Source of the DNA: Haliea sp964022665
Lineage (GTDB): Bacteria > Pseudomonadota > Gammaproteobacteria > Pseudomonadales > Halieaceae
DNA: 64,000 nt
Assembly: GCA_964022665.1 (NCBI GenBank)
Contig: CAXIDF010000016.1
Span: 26,635 to 90,634, forward strand
Direction: 5' to 3'
Made by a program: the position numbers and the translations under genes. Shown piece after piece: positions 8,977 to 17,430 of the stretch. Below the pieces are notes generated by a model, which had not been told where the DNA came from, searched no databases, and saw only the letters and a list, made by a program, of their open reading frames with translations. The stretch's first letter is position 1. Every line of letters begins with the position of its first letter.

Positions 8977-9831
8977 TCAGTCGTCCTCTGCGTCGCGCAT
9001 GCGCTCGCGACGCTCTTCCTCTTCACGCAAAACGGCGCGAATCTCCAGCATCACACTGTCGACATCGGCGGGGTCCGCGGCGTCCGCAAAGAGGCCACTC
9101 AGGGCATGCTCAGGCGTCAGTTCGCCGTCCTCGAACAACTGCCAGATTTCCTCGCCGTAGCGCGTACCCAGCACATCGGGGGCAAATAACCCGTAGTAGT
9201 CGGTCACACGCTGCACATCGCGTAGCAACATGGCACGTGCGTTGTTATTCGCCGATGCGTCCACTGCCTGTGGCAGGTCAATAATGACCGGCCCGTCGGG
9301 ATCAACCAGTATATTGAATTCGGAGAGGTCGCCGTGCACCAGCCCTGCACAGAGCATACGCACAATATAACGCAGCACCTGAGCGTGATCCTCGAGGGCC
9401 TGTTCCTCGGACATGAGCACATCCGCGAGGCGCGGCGCCACATCACCCGTCTCGTCGGTCACGAGTTCCATGAGCAGCACGCCGTCATAACATCCGTAGG
9501 GCTCGGGCACTCGCACATCGGCGCGGTCGAGGCGATAGAGCGCATCCACTTCCGCGTTCTGCCAGGTCTCTTCCTGCTGTTTGCGGCCGTAGCGCGAGCC
9601 CTTTTCCATCGCGCGGGCGCGCCGGGTGTTGCGTACCTTGCGCCCTTCAGTGTAGGCGGCGGCCTTTTTGAAACTGCGCTTGTACGCCTCTTTGTACACC
9701 TTTGCACAGCGCGTGCTGGTGCCGCTGCGAACCACGAATATGTCGGCCTCTTTCCCGCTCATCAACGGAAACAGAACCTCGTCGATCAGGCCGTCCTCTA
9801 CCAGGGGCTGCAGGCGAGGCGGTACTTTCAT
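8977..9831 (-). CDS. RIO1-like serine protein kinase (PA4780 family)
   Basis: A 284-aa RIO-type kinase. The glycine-poor nucleotide loop SGKEADIF, the Lys of CAKVYKEAYK, the catalytic loop HGDLSEFNILV and the metal-binding IDLPQAVD are all visible, so the enzyme looks intact. The C-terminus is acidic and rich in Glu/Arg. This family is widespread in gammaproteobacteria with poorly defined substrates. It is the first gene of a leftward unit with the MFS transporter and binding protein, although a functional link is not obvious. Confidence 0.88.
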   Translation of the reverse strand: MKVPPRLQPLVEDGLIDEVLFPLMSGKEADIFVVRSGTSTRCAKVYKEAYKRSFKKAAAYTEGRKVRNTRRARAMEKGSRYGRKQQEETWQNAEVDALYRLDRADVRVPEPYGCYDGVLLMELVTDETGDVAPRLADVLMSEEQALEDHAQVLRYIVRMLCAGLVHGDLSEFNILVDPDGPVIIDLPQAVDASANNNARAMLLRDVQRVTDYYGLFAPDVLGTRYGEEIWQLFEDGELTPEHALSGLFADAADPADVDSVMLEIRAVLREEEERRERMRDAEDD

Positions 9832-9978
9832 AGCATGATATCCAGCGCAAACTTTCCCGGCAGTCTAGCATGAAACACCGGCGCGCCATGCGATCCTCAT
9901 CGGGGGAAAGCGGGCTGTGGCAATTCCGCGCAGCGTTAAGGTATGATTCGGCCCAAGTCCTGAAGAGCTATTCTTAAT

Positions 9979-10458
9979 ATGCCCCTGATGCGGTACCTGC
10001 TCGCAATTATCGCCCTGTTCGCAGTCTGGTTGTTGTGGGGGGGGTTATACAAAACACCCGTGCTGCAGCTGGGCATTGCCTCCTGTGCACTGGTCGCCTG
10101 GCTTACCCACCGCATGGCATTGCCCGATCAGCAGGAACACCGTTTCGCGCTGCTGTACCGGGTGCCCCGCTACTGGCTCTGGTTGCTGTGGGAAATGGTA
10201 GTCACCAATATACAGGTGCTGCGCCTTGTGCTGGGCCCGAAGTCGGCGCTGTCCCCCACCATCGTGGACATCGACGCCGCCGCTTCCAGCAAGTTCGCCC
10301 TCACATTGCTGGGCAATTCGATCACACTGACTCCGGGGACTCTCACCATCAACATCGACGACACCCGCATCACCACTCACTGCCTGACTCGCGCCGCCGC
10401 TGAAGATCTGCGCGGTGGCGCCATGAGCCGCCGCGTCGCCGCCGTGGACCCTGACTGA
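9979..10458 (+). CDS. mrpE: Mrp-type Na+/H+ antiporter subunit E
   Basis: A 159-aa membrane protein with N-terminal helices and a soluble C-terminal half containing NSITLTPGTLTINID, the hallmark of MrpE/MnhE. It begins a rightward operon in which every gene overlaps or nearly touches the next. MrpE is a structural subunit of the multi-subunit monovalent cation/proton antiporter in the inner membrane. The C-terminus TGA overlaps the next ATG. Confidence 0.92.
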   Translation: MPLMRYLLAIIALFAVWLLWGGLYKTPVLQLGIASCALVAWLTHRMALPDQQEHRFALLYRVPRYWLWLLWEMVVTNIQVLRLVLGPKSALSPTIVDIDAAASSKFALTLLGNSITLTPGTLTINIDDTRITTHCLTRAAAEDLRGGAMSRRVAAVDPD

Positions 10459-10760
10459 TGTTGCTGGTTGCTGCTATCGGGATTCTGGTGACCATGGCGT
10501 TGGCCTTGACCCGCGCCCTGCTGGGCCCAAGCGTCTATGATCGGGTGCTGGCGGTCAACATGTTCGGCACCAAGACCGTGCTGCTCATTGCCGTCATGGC
10601 GTTCATCATGGGCCGCACTGATTTCCTGGATCTCGCCCTGGCCTACGCGCTGATCAACTTCATCGGAGTTATGGCAGTACTCTGGTTCGTGCAGGAAAGC
10701 CGTCGACGCCAGCGGTCGCAGAGCAAGTCAGAAGCGCCCGCGGAGAGCCCTATCGAATGA
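10458..10760 (+). CDS. mrpF: Mrp antiporter subunit F
   Basis: A 100-aa protein with three membrane helices and the MrpF signature RALLGPSVYDRVLAVNMF followed by a long hydrophobic stretch ending in ALAYALINFIG. It overlaps subunit E by one base and subunit G by four. Length and order E-F-G match Mrp operons. The charged tail after residue 80 is likely cytoplasmic. Confidence 0.92.
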   Translation: MLLVAAIGILVTMALALTRALLGPSVYDRVLAVNMFGTKTVLLIAVMAFIMGRTDFLDLALAYALINFIGVMAVLWFVQESRRRQRSQSKSEAPAESPIE

Positions 10761-11092
10761 ATGATATTCTCGACCTGATCGCCGGCCTGCTGGTGGTGGC
10801 AGGCAGCGTGTTCGTGCTTGCCGGCGGCATTGGCGCGCTGCGCATGCCCGACTTATACACCCGCATTCACGGGGCCAGCCTGACCGACTCCCTGGGCCCG
10901 GTGCTGGTGCTCGGTGGCCTGATGATCTATGCAGGCTTGTCCCTGATTGCGGTGAAACTGGCCGCCGTCATGCTGTTTTTGCTGGTGACCTCCCCCACTG
11001 CCACCTACGCGCTGGCCAACGCCGCGTTGCTGTCCGGGCTCCAGCCCGAGGGCGTGGAGAACACATCAACAGACCCGGAGACTCCCGCGTGA
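10757..11092 (+). CDS. mrpG: Mrp antiporter subunit G
   Basis: A 111-aa protein with the MrpG/MnhG pattern: a first helix with GSVFVLAGGIGALRMPDLYT, then RIHGASLTDSLGP and a third hydrophobic segment containing LLVTSPTATYALA. It overlaps the next reading frame by four bases. It would be a small structural subunit of the antiporter complex. Confidence 0.92.
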   Translation: MNDILDLIAGLLVVAGSVFVLAGGIGALRMPDLYTRIHGASLTDSLGPVLVLGGLMIYAGLSLIAVKLAAVMLFLLVTSPTATYALANAALLSGLQPEGVENTSTDPETPA

Positions 11093-12066
11093 CGACGATG
11101 CTGATTGGCATATTCCTGCTGTCCCTGCTGGTAATCACCGCGGTCGCCATCGTGCGCTCAGAGGACCTGTTCTCGGCGGTAATGTTGAGCGGCATCTTCA
11201 GCCTGTTGATGGCTCTGAACTTCTTCCTGCTTGACGCCGCAGACGTTGCGCTGACCGAGGCTGCCGTGGGCGCAGGGGTTGCCACCGTGCTCTTGCTGGC
11301 CGGCCTGAAGCTCACACCGCCGACCGAGGCCAGGGGGCGTTCGCTGCGAAAGCTGTCCGTTGCGGTCATCGCAGCGACCACCCTGCTGATGATTTACGCC
11401 TCCTTCGGCCAACCCACATTGGGTGACCCGAATGCGCCTGCGCAACAGCATGTGGCCCAGTGGTACATCGAGAAGACACCGGAGCTGATCGACATCCCCA
11501 ACATCGTCACAGCCGTGCTCAGTAGTTTTCGCGGCTATGACACGCTGGGTGAGGTATTCGTGGTGTTGACCGCCGGTATTGGCGTGATGTTTCTGCTCGG
11601 CGGTGGACGGGGAAAGCCATTTTCCCGCCTCGACAGCCGGGTTGAAGAAGGTCTCAGCGGTCACTTGATCCCCAAGGTCATGGCGCGCTTGCTCATTCCC
11701 TTCATTCTGCTGTTCGCGCTGTTTATCCAGTTCCATGGCGAATACAGCCCGGGAGGGGGATTTCAGGCGGGTGCCATCTTCGTTGCCGGCATTATTCTCT
11801 ACTCCCTGGTACGGGGTGAAGGGCTTGCCCTATCCGTCATTCCGCCTCGGGTGCTGCTCTGGATGAGTGCGGGAGGCGCGCTGCTTTACGGTTCTGTCGG
11901 GCTCGCCGGCATTCTCATGGGTGGCCAGTTCCTGGAGTATTCCGTGCTCGCGGACAATCCGGTTACCGGCCAGCATATCGGTATTATTGTGATCGAGCTG
12001 GGCGTAGGCCTGACCGTCACCGGCGTGCTGCTCTCCATTTTCCACGCCTTCGCTGCCCGGGACTGA
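11089..12066 (+). CDS. fused MbhD/MbhE-like (MrpA C-terminal) and MrpB protein
   Basis: A 325-aa protein combining three parts that are separate or differently fused elsewhere. Residues 1-80 resemble the DUF4040/MbhD module at the C-terminus of MrpA. Residues 90-175 resemble MbhE, with SFRGYDTLGEVFVVLTA. Residues 200-325 are MrpB, with FHGEYSPGGGFQAGA. Because no gene in this operon encodes a full-length NuoL-type MrpA, this protein supplies the MrpA tail modules without its antiporter domain. Fusion of this kind is known in some proteobacteria. It shares the operon and ends six bases before the next ATG. Confidence 0.88.
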   Translation: MTTMLIGIFLLSLLVITAVAIVRSEDLFSAVMLSGIFSLLMALNFFLLDAADVALTEAAVGAGVATVLLLAGLKLTPPTEARGRSLRKLSVAVIAATTLLMIYASFGQPTLGDPNAPAQQHVAQWYIEKTPELIDIPNIVTAVLSSFRGYDTLGEVFVVLTAGIGVMFLLGGGRGKPFSRLDSRVEEGLSGHLIPKVMARLLIPFILLFALFIQFHGEYSPGGGFQAGAIFVAGIILYSLVRGEGLALSVIPPRVLLWMSAGGALLYGSVGLAGILMGGQFLEYSVLADNPVTGQHIGIIVIELGVGLTVTGVLLSIFHAFAARD

Positions 12067-12072
12067 TCCTGC

Positions 12073-12432
12073 ATGAAGCTTCTTGGTCTTTTCAACTACT
12101 GGGTTTTTGCCGTGCTCCTGATGATCGGCCTGTACGCCCTGATCAGCAAACAGAATCTGGTAAAGAAGATCATGGCGCTGGCCATCTTCCAGTCAGCCGT
12201 GTTCCTGTTCTTCATCACCATGAGCCGGGTAGACGGCGGTACCGCGCCCATTATCCAGGCGGGCGTCTCCGGGCAGATTTTCTCCAACCCGCTGCCCCAG
12301 GTGCTGATTCTCACGGCCATCGTCGTCGGCATCTCCACCACGGCGCTGGGCCTCGCCATTGTTGTGCGACTCTATGAAGAGTACGGCACGGTAGAGGACA
12401 ACGAAATTCTGGCGATGGACCGCGAGTCATGA
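12073..12432 (+). CDS. mrpC: Mrp antiporter subunit C (NuoK-like)
   Basis: A 119-aa three-helix protein of the MrpC/NuoK family. The middle helix contains KKIMALAIFQSAVFLFF, and the conserved region DPLPQ-like loop appears here as SNPLPQVLILTAIVVGISTTA, typical of MrpC. It overlaps the next gene by four bases. Expected to sit between the antiporter-like subunits and the small subunits. Confidence 0.93.
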   Translation: MKLLGLFNYWVFAVLLMIGLYALISKQNLVKKIMALAIFQSAVFLFFITMSRVDGGTAPIIQAGVSGQIFSNPLPQVLILTAIVVGISTTALGLAIVVRLYEEYGTVEDNEILAMDRES

Positions 12433-13919
12433 ATCTGGCGGATCATCTCCCGGCACTGCAGGTTGCACTGCCGCTTCTCACCGCGCCGCTGGTCATTCTC
12501 CTGCGCAACGGCTTCCTTGCCTGGCTCGCCGCACTGGTCGCCAGCCTGGCATCGTTCGGTCTCGCCATTCTGCTGACGCAGGCAGTGCTCGGCGGTGGCG
12601 TACCGGAGTATGCCGTCGGCGGCTGGCAACCCCCCTTTGGTATCAGCCTGAACATCGACGGCCTGAGCGCGCTCATGCTGTTGCTGGTGACCGGCGCATC
12701 GAGCCTGGGCCTGGCGGGGGGACGCCTTTCCCTGCGCCGCGACATCGACAACCGGCGCGCGCCCATGTTCTACGGCGCCTGGCTTATCGCACTGGCCGGG
12801 CTGTGTGGTATTGCCGTGGCTGGCGACGCATTCAACGTCTTCGTCTTCATGGAAATATCGTCCCTGGCAACGTATATACTGATCGCTGCCGGGCGCGACC
12901 GCCGAGCGCTGTCAGCGGTCTTCAAGTACCTCATCATCGGCACGATCGGGGCGACGTTCTACCTGATCGGGGTCGGCTTCATCTACATGATGACGGGCAC
13001 CCTCAATTTTGAGGACATGGCACTGCGTCTTGGTGAGGTGATTGAAACGCGGCCGGTGATCATAGCCGCCGGTTTCATCACGATCGGCCTCGCGCTGAAA
13101 GCGGCGATATTCCCGCTGCACATCTGGTTGCCCCGCGCCTACACCTACGCACCGAACGCAGTAACCGTTTTCATCGCCGCCTGTTCCACCAAGGTGTCGA
13201 TCTACGTCTTGCTGCGCTTCAACTACGGTGTATTCCACGGCAATCTGCTCGGACATTCCGACCTGTTCAGCGTCTTTATCGTGCCCCTGGCTTTGTCGGG
13301 CATCCTGCTGGCCTCGGCCATCGCTATCTATCAGGGCAATATCAAGAAGCTGCTGGCATTTTCGTCGGTAGCGCAGATCGGCTACATCGCGCTCGCCGCC
13401 GGCCTGGCCACGCAGGCTGGCCTGATGGCCGCACAATTGCACATGTTCAATCACGCGCTGGCGAAAGGTACGCTGTTTCTCTGCGTATCCGCCTTTGTTC
13501 TGACCTCCCGCAGCGCCCGCATCAGCAACCTCGCCGGTATCGGTCGACGGATGCCGTGGACGATGGGCGCCTTCGTGATTGCCGGCCTCAGCCTGATTGG
13601 CGTACCCGGCACCGCGGGCTTTGTCAGCAAATGGTATCTCGTGGTCGCCGTGATGAGTGTTCCCGGATGGGGCATACCTCTGGTTATCGCCATCGTTATC
13701 AGCTCACTGCTCGCGGTTGTTTACCTGTGGAAATTTGTGGAAACAGCCTATTACGGCACCCCGCCCGACGGTGATGTTTCAGCCATGGAGGTGCCCTTGC
13801 CACTGCGTGCCCTGATCTGGTTTGCCGCGCTCGCCAACATCTACTTCGGGCTTGCACCACAACTGCCGATCGCACTGGCTGAAAGTGGCACCGGCACACT
13901 GCTCGGGGGGCTGCTGTGA
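12429..13919 (+). CDS. mrpD: Mrp antiporter-like subunit D, copy 1
   Basis: A 496-aa NuoL/M/N-family protein with about fourteen helices. The membrane Glu (VFVFMEISSLATY) and the helix-7 Lys (GLALKAAIFPLHIWLP), both needed for proton movement in the family, are present, as is a second Lys in NHALAKGTLFLC. It is the first of three antiporter-like subunits in the operon. It overlaps its upstream and downstream neighbours by four bases. Confidence 0.92.
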   Translation: MNLADHLPALQVALPLLTAPLVILLRNGFLAWLAALVASLASFGLAILLTQAVLGGGVPEYAVGGWQPPFGISLNIDGLSALMLLLVTGASSLGLAGGRLSLRRDIDNRRAPMFYGAWLIALAGLCGIAVAGDAFNVFVFMEISSLATYILIAAGRDRRALSAVFKYLIIGTIGATFYLIGVGFIYMMTGTLNFEDMALRLGEVIETRPVIIAAGFITIGLALKAAIFPLHIWLPRAYTYAPNAVTVFIAACSTKVSIYVLLRFNYGVFHGNLLGHSDLFSVFIVPLALSGILLASAIAIYQGNIKKLLAFSSVAQIGYIALAAGLATQAGLMAAQLHMFNHALAKGTLFLCVSAFVLTSRSARISNLAGIGRRMPWTMGAFVIAGLSLIGVPGTAGFVSKWYLVVAVMSVPGWGIPLVIAIVISSLLAVVYLWKFVETAYYGTPPDGDVSAMEVPLPLRALIWFAALANIYFGLAPQLPIALAESGTGTLLGGLL

Positions 13920-15388
13920 TGATGGCCACATCCACTCTGCCAATCATCCTGGCATTGCCCTTGTTGGGTGCCATCGGCATTGCCTTTACCGGGCGCTGGC
14001 CCAACCTGCGGGAAGCGATCAGCCTGCTGACCGCGGTGACACTCGCCGTGCTGGTGTTCTCCTGGTTCCCCGAGGTTAGCGACGGTGCACGTCCGCGCTT
14101 CCTGCTCTCCGAGCCGCTTCCCGGCCTGGTGCTGGCGCTTTCACTGGAACCGCTGGGGATGATGTTTGCCTGTATCGCCTCCTTCCTGTGGATCATCAAC
14201 ACCATCTACTCGATTGGTTACATGCGCGGCAACAACGAGAAGCACCAGACACGCTTCTACATCTGTTTTGCGCTTGCCATTGCCGCCGCCATGGGGATTG
14301 CCCTGGCCGACAACCTGTTTACCCTGTTCCTGTTCTACGAACTGCTCACGCTCTCCACCTATCCACTGGTGGCACACAAGGGCGACGCCAAAACCATTGC
14401 CTCGGCGCGGGTCTATCTCGGCGTATTGCTGGCCACCTCCATCGGCTTGCTCTTGCCCGCCATCATCTGGACCTGGGTTGCAACGGGCACCACCACCTTC
14501 ACCCTGGGCGGCATCATTGAGGGCAAGCTTGCAGGGCCCGCGGTCGGGCTGCTGCTGGGACTGTTTGTATTCGGCATCGGCAAGGCCGCGGTCATGCCCG
14601 TGCACCGCTGGCTGCCCGCCGCCATGGTGGCACCCACACCCGTCAGTGCCCTGCTGCACGCGGTAGCGGTGGTCAAGGCGGGCGTGTTCAGCATCACCAA
14701 GATCATCATTTACATCTTCGGCGTTGATTTCCTGTTCAACGAGCCCAGTGCCCAGTGGCTGCAATTCGCGGCTGCGTTCACCATCATCACGGCGAGTATC
14801 ATTGCGCTCTACCAGACCAACCTGAAACGCATGCTGGCCTACTCCACCATCGGCCAACTCTCCTATGTGATCATGGCGACGGTGATCCTCAAGCCGCTGG
14901 CAGAGGTGGGTGCCGCGGTACATATTGCGGCGCACGCCTTCGGCAAGATCACACTGTTTTTCGCAGCCGGGGCGATCTACACCGCAGCGCACAAGACCGA
15001 GCTGTGGCAGCTCGCCGGCATCGGTCGCCGTATGCCCATCACCATGGGCGCGTTCACCATCGGCGCGCTGAGCATGATTGGCGTACCGCCAACCGCGGGC
15101 TTCGTGTCCAAGTGGTTTATATTGGCAGGTGCTTTCCAGGCGGAAAACTACATCGCCATTTTCACGATTATTGGCAGCACGGTACTCAACGCCATGTATT
15201 TCCTGCCTATCATCTATTTTGCCTGGCTGGCACCACCGGCAGACGGCGTGGATATGAACCACGGCGAGGCGCCGAAAGCGATTTTGCTGGCGCTGTCGGT
15301 AACGGCCACGCTCACCATTGTGTTTTTCTTCTTCAACCAGCCACTGCTGGACCTCGAGAGTCAGTTGGTGGAGAGCCTGCCGTTATGA
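13916..15388 (+). CDS. Mrp antiporter-like subunit D, copy 2
   Basis: A 490-aa paralogue of the NuoL/M/N family. Membrane Glu in FLFYELLTLSTY and helix-7 Lys in GIGKAAVMPVHRWLP are conserved, and HAFGKITLFF holds the later Lys. Compared with copy 1 it lacks no key residue, so it is probably an active channel subunit. The first residues MMM offer two adjacent ATGs; the 13916 start overlaps the previous gene by ATGA. It may substitute for the missing antiporter domain of MrpA. Confidence 0.9.
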   Translation: MMMATSTLPIILALPLLGAIGIAFTGRWPNLREAISLLTAVTLAVLVFSWFPEVSDGARPRFLLSEPLPGLVLALSLEPLGMMFACIASFLWIINTIYSIGYMRGNNEKHQTRFYICFALAIAAAMGIALADNLFTLFLFYELLTLSTYPLVAHKGDAKTIASARVYLGVLLATSIGLLLPAIIWTWVATGTTTFTLGGIIEGKLAGPAVGLLLGLFVFGIGKAAVMPVHRWLPAAMVAPTPVSALLHAVAVVKAGVFSITKIIIYIFGVDFLFNEPSAQWLQFAAAFTIITASIIALYQTNLKRMLAYSTIGQLSYVIMATVILKPLAEVGAAVHIAAHAFGKITLFFAAGAIYTAAHKTELWQLAGIGRRMPITMGAFTIGALSMIGVPPTAGFVSKWFILAGAFQAENYIAIFTIIGSTVLNAMYFLPIIYFAWLAPPADGVDMNHGEAPKAILLALSVTATLTIVFFFFNQPLLDLESQLVESLPL

Positions 15389-15633
15389 CGCAACCCGACA
15401 ATCACTGGCTGACCCGCCCCACCACCATTCGCTGGCTGTGGATTATCGGCTACAGCGTGCTGGCCATGACCGTGCTCCTGCAGTTGCTGATTCCCATCAA
15501 GGGCTATTTCGGTGTAGACAGCTGGTTCGGTTTTGGCGCCCTGTTTGGCTTCCTCAGCTGTGTGCTGATGGTGTTCGGCGCGAAATTCATCGGCAAGCTG
15601 CTGAAACGGCCGGAAGACTACTACGATGTTTGA
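15385..15633 (+). CDS. small two-helix membrane protein in the Mrp operon
   Basis: An 82-aa protein starting at the ATG that overlaps the preceding stop as ATGA and overlapping the next gene by eight bases. A longer open frame exists upstream but only as antisense-like readthrough of the D2 gene; the short form is the real gene. Two hydrophobic segments (about residues 17-38 and 48-68) flank GYFGVDSWFGFG, and the tail KRPEDYYDV is acidic. I do not recognise a named family. Its position between two antiporter-like subunits, with tight overlaps on both sides, indicates a true accessory or structural subunit of the complex. Confidence 0.82.
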   Translation: MTQPDNHWLTRPTTIRWLWIIGYSVLAMTVLLQLLIPIKGYFGVDSWFGFGALFGFLSCVLMVFGAKFIGKLLKRPEDYYDV

Positions 15634-17314
15634 GATGCTTCCCCCCGCCCTTGCGCTCATTGGCGGAGCGCTGCTCACGGCACTGATCAGCTCACGCCAG
15701 TTGCGCGCTGTGGTGGTCATCGTCGCACCGCTGATCTGCCTGTACTTGATCTGGCAGGTCCCCGACGGCGTCGTCCTGCGCGGAGAGTTCCTGGGCTACC
15801 CGCTGGAATTGGTGGAAGGCGGCCCGGTACGACGCCTGTTCGCGACCATATTTGCCATCATGTCCGCCACCGGCGCCGTGTTCGCGTTCAACCATGCCCG
15901 GCGCACGGAACTGGTTGCGGCACAGCTCTACGCGGCGGGTGCGGTGGGCGTCTCGTTTGCCGGCGACCTGCTGACGCTGTTTGTATTCTGGGAAATCATG
16001 GCGCTGTTCTCCACCGTCGTGGTGTGGTGTGGCGGCACAGAAAATGCCCGCGCCGCCGGCGTGCGCTATGCCATCATGCACCTGCTGGGTGGCGTCATTC
16101 TGAAGGTAGGCATTGAAGGCCTGTTGGTCACTACCGGCTCGCTGGACATTCGCCCTCTTGCGGCTGAGGACTTCAGCACTTGGATGATCCTCATAGGCAT
16201 ATTGATCAATGCGGCAGCGCCACCGCTATCGTCGTGGCTGTCGGATGCCTACCCGACGGCCAGCCCGACCGGTTCCGTATTCCTCTCGGCCTTTACCACC
16301 AAGACTGCGATTCTGGCTTTGATACTGCTGTTCCCCGGCGAATCGATATTGGTGGGCATTGGGCTGTTCATGGTGTTTTACGGCATTTTCTACGCCCTGC
16401 TGGAAAATGATATTCGCCGCATTCTGGCGTTCTCCATCGTCAACCAGGTGGGTTTCATGGTCGTTGCGGTGGGCATAGGCACAGAAACGGCAATCAACGG
16501 CGCTTCGGCTCATGCCTTCGCGCACATCATTTACAAGGCACTGCTGTTCATGAGTGCGGGCGTGGTGGTCATGCGTACGGGCAAGCACCTGTGTACCGAT
16601 GTTGGCGGCCTGTTTCGCACCATGCCGGTGACCATGTGGTGCGGTGTGATTGGCGCCCTGGCGATTTCCAGCTTTCCGCTTACCTCCGGCTTCACCACCA
16701 AAACCCTGATTTCCCAGGCCGCAGTGGATGAGGGGCTGGTAACGGTGTACTTCCTGTTGGCGGCCGCCTCGGCTGGCGTATTCCTGCATGCCGGCATCAA
16801 GTTTCCCTGGTTCGTATTCTTCCAGAAGGATTCGGGCCTGCGTCCCGACGATGCACCCTGGAACATGCGTATCGCCATGCTGTTCTTCGCGTTCCTCTGT
16901 ATTCTGATCGGCGTCTACCCGCAGTTGCTCTATCCGCTGCTGCCCTATGCCGTGGACTACCATCCCTACAAGCCAGGCAAAGTGTTGTTCTACCTGCAGC
17001 TGTTGCTGTTCTCCGGGCTCGCGTTCTTCCTGCTGCTGCCCTGGATGAAACGCACCCTCACCATCTCCCTGGACGTGGACTGGCTCTGGCGTCGGGGCTT
17101 GCCGGTGCTGGTGCAGTTCGTGGCGCGGATCGGGAAGCCGCCGGTGGTAGCCGCGCGACGCCGGCTCCAGCACGGTGTTGACCTGCTTACCGCATCGGCG
17201 CACCACACCATGGGCCACACAGGCCCTCTGGGGCGTTCCTGGGAAATCGGCACCACCGCGCTGTGGATCGTACTGCTACTGATGATCTACGTCTTCGCCT
17301 ACTACCTGTTCTAG
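15626..17314 (+). CDS. Mrp antiporter-like subunit D, copy 3, lacking helix-7 Lys
   Basis: A 562-aa NuoL/M/N-family protein, the longest of the three. The membrane Glu (Glu123 in FVFWEIMALF) is kept, and a later Lys in HIIYKALLFM is kept. However, the helix-7 motif reads LINAAAPPLSSWL, so Asn195 replaces the Lys of copies 1 and 2 and Ser202 replaces the following His. The C-terminal extension of about 100 residues carries further helices. Loss of the Lys may be a property of this subfamily rather than a mutation. It is the last gene of the operon and is followed by a hairpin. Confidence 0.88.
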   Translation: MFEMLPPALALIGGALLTALISSRQLRAVVVIVAPLICLYLIWQVPDGVVLRGEFLGYPLELVEGGPVRRLFATIFAIMSATGAVFAFNHARRTELVAAQLYAAGAVGVSFAGDLLTLFVFWEIMALFSTVVVWCGGTENARAAGVRYAIMHLLGGVILKVGIEGLLVTTGSLDIRPLAAEDFSTWMILIGILINAAAPPLSSWLSDAYPTASPTGSVFLSAFTTKTAILALILLFPGESILVGIGLFMVFYGIFYALLENDIRRILAFSIVNQVGFMVVAVGIGTETAINGASAHAFAHIIYKALLFMSAGVVVMRTGKHLCTDVGGLFRTMPVTMWCGVIGALAISSFPLTSGFTTKTLISQAAVDEGLVTVYFLLAAASAGVFLHAGIKFPWFVFFQKDSGLRPDDAPWNMRIAMLFFAFLCILIGVYPQLLYPLLPYAVDYHPYKPGKVLFYLQLLLFSGLAFFLLLPWMKRTLTISLDVDWLWRRGLPVLVQFVARIGKPPVVAARRRLQHGVDLLTASAHHTMGHTGPLGRSWEIGTTALWIVLLLMIYVFAYYLF

Positions 17315-17335
17315 CACGCCTGAAAACTGTGAACT

Positions 17336-17356
17336 GGCGCACACTTCATGTGCGCC
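17336..17356 (+). terminator. hairpin after the Mrp operon, possible terminator
   Basis: A perfect 8-bp stem (GGCGCACA and TGTGCGCC) with a five-base loop begins 22 bases after the last Mrp stop. The bases that follow (GTTATT) are only weakly U-rich, so this is a weak intrinsic terminator or a processing hairpin. Confidence 0.5.
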
Positions 17357-17430
17357 GTTATTCGTGGCACGTACGCGCCGGACTACACTGTTACGCTCTG
17401 TTACCTTACCCCGAGAGCGTCAACCCCGCC

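Noticed and set aside
14755..15633. A 292-codon form of the small Mrp-operon protein
   Set aside because: Its first 210 codons run in another frame through the D2 gene and look random. The ATG at 15385 overlaps the D2 stop as ATGA and gives a sensible two-helix protein.
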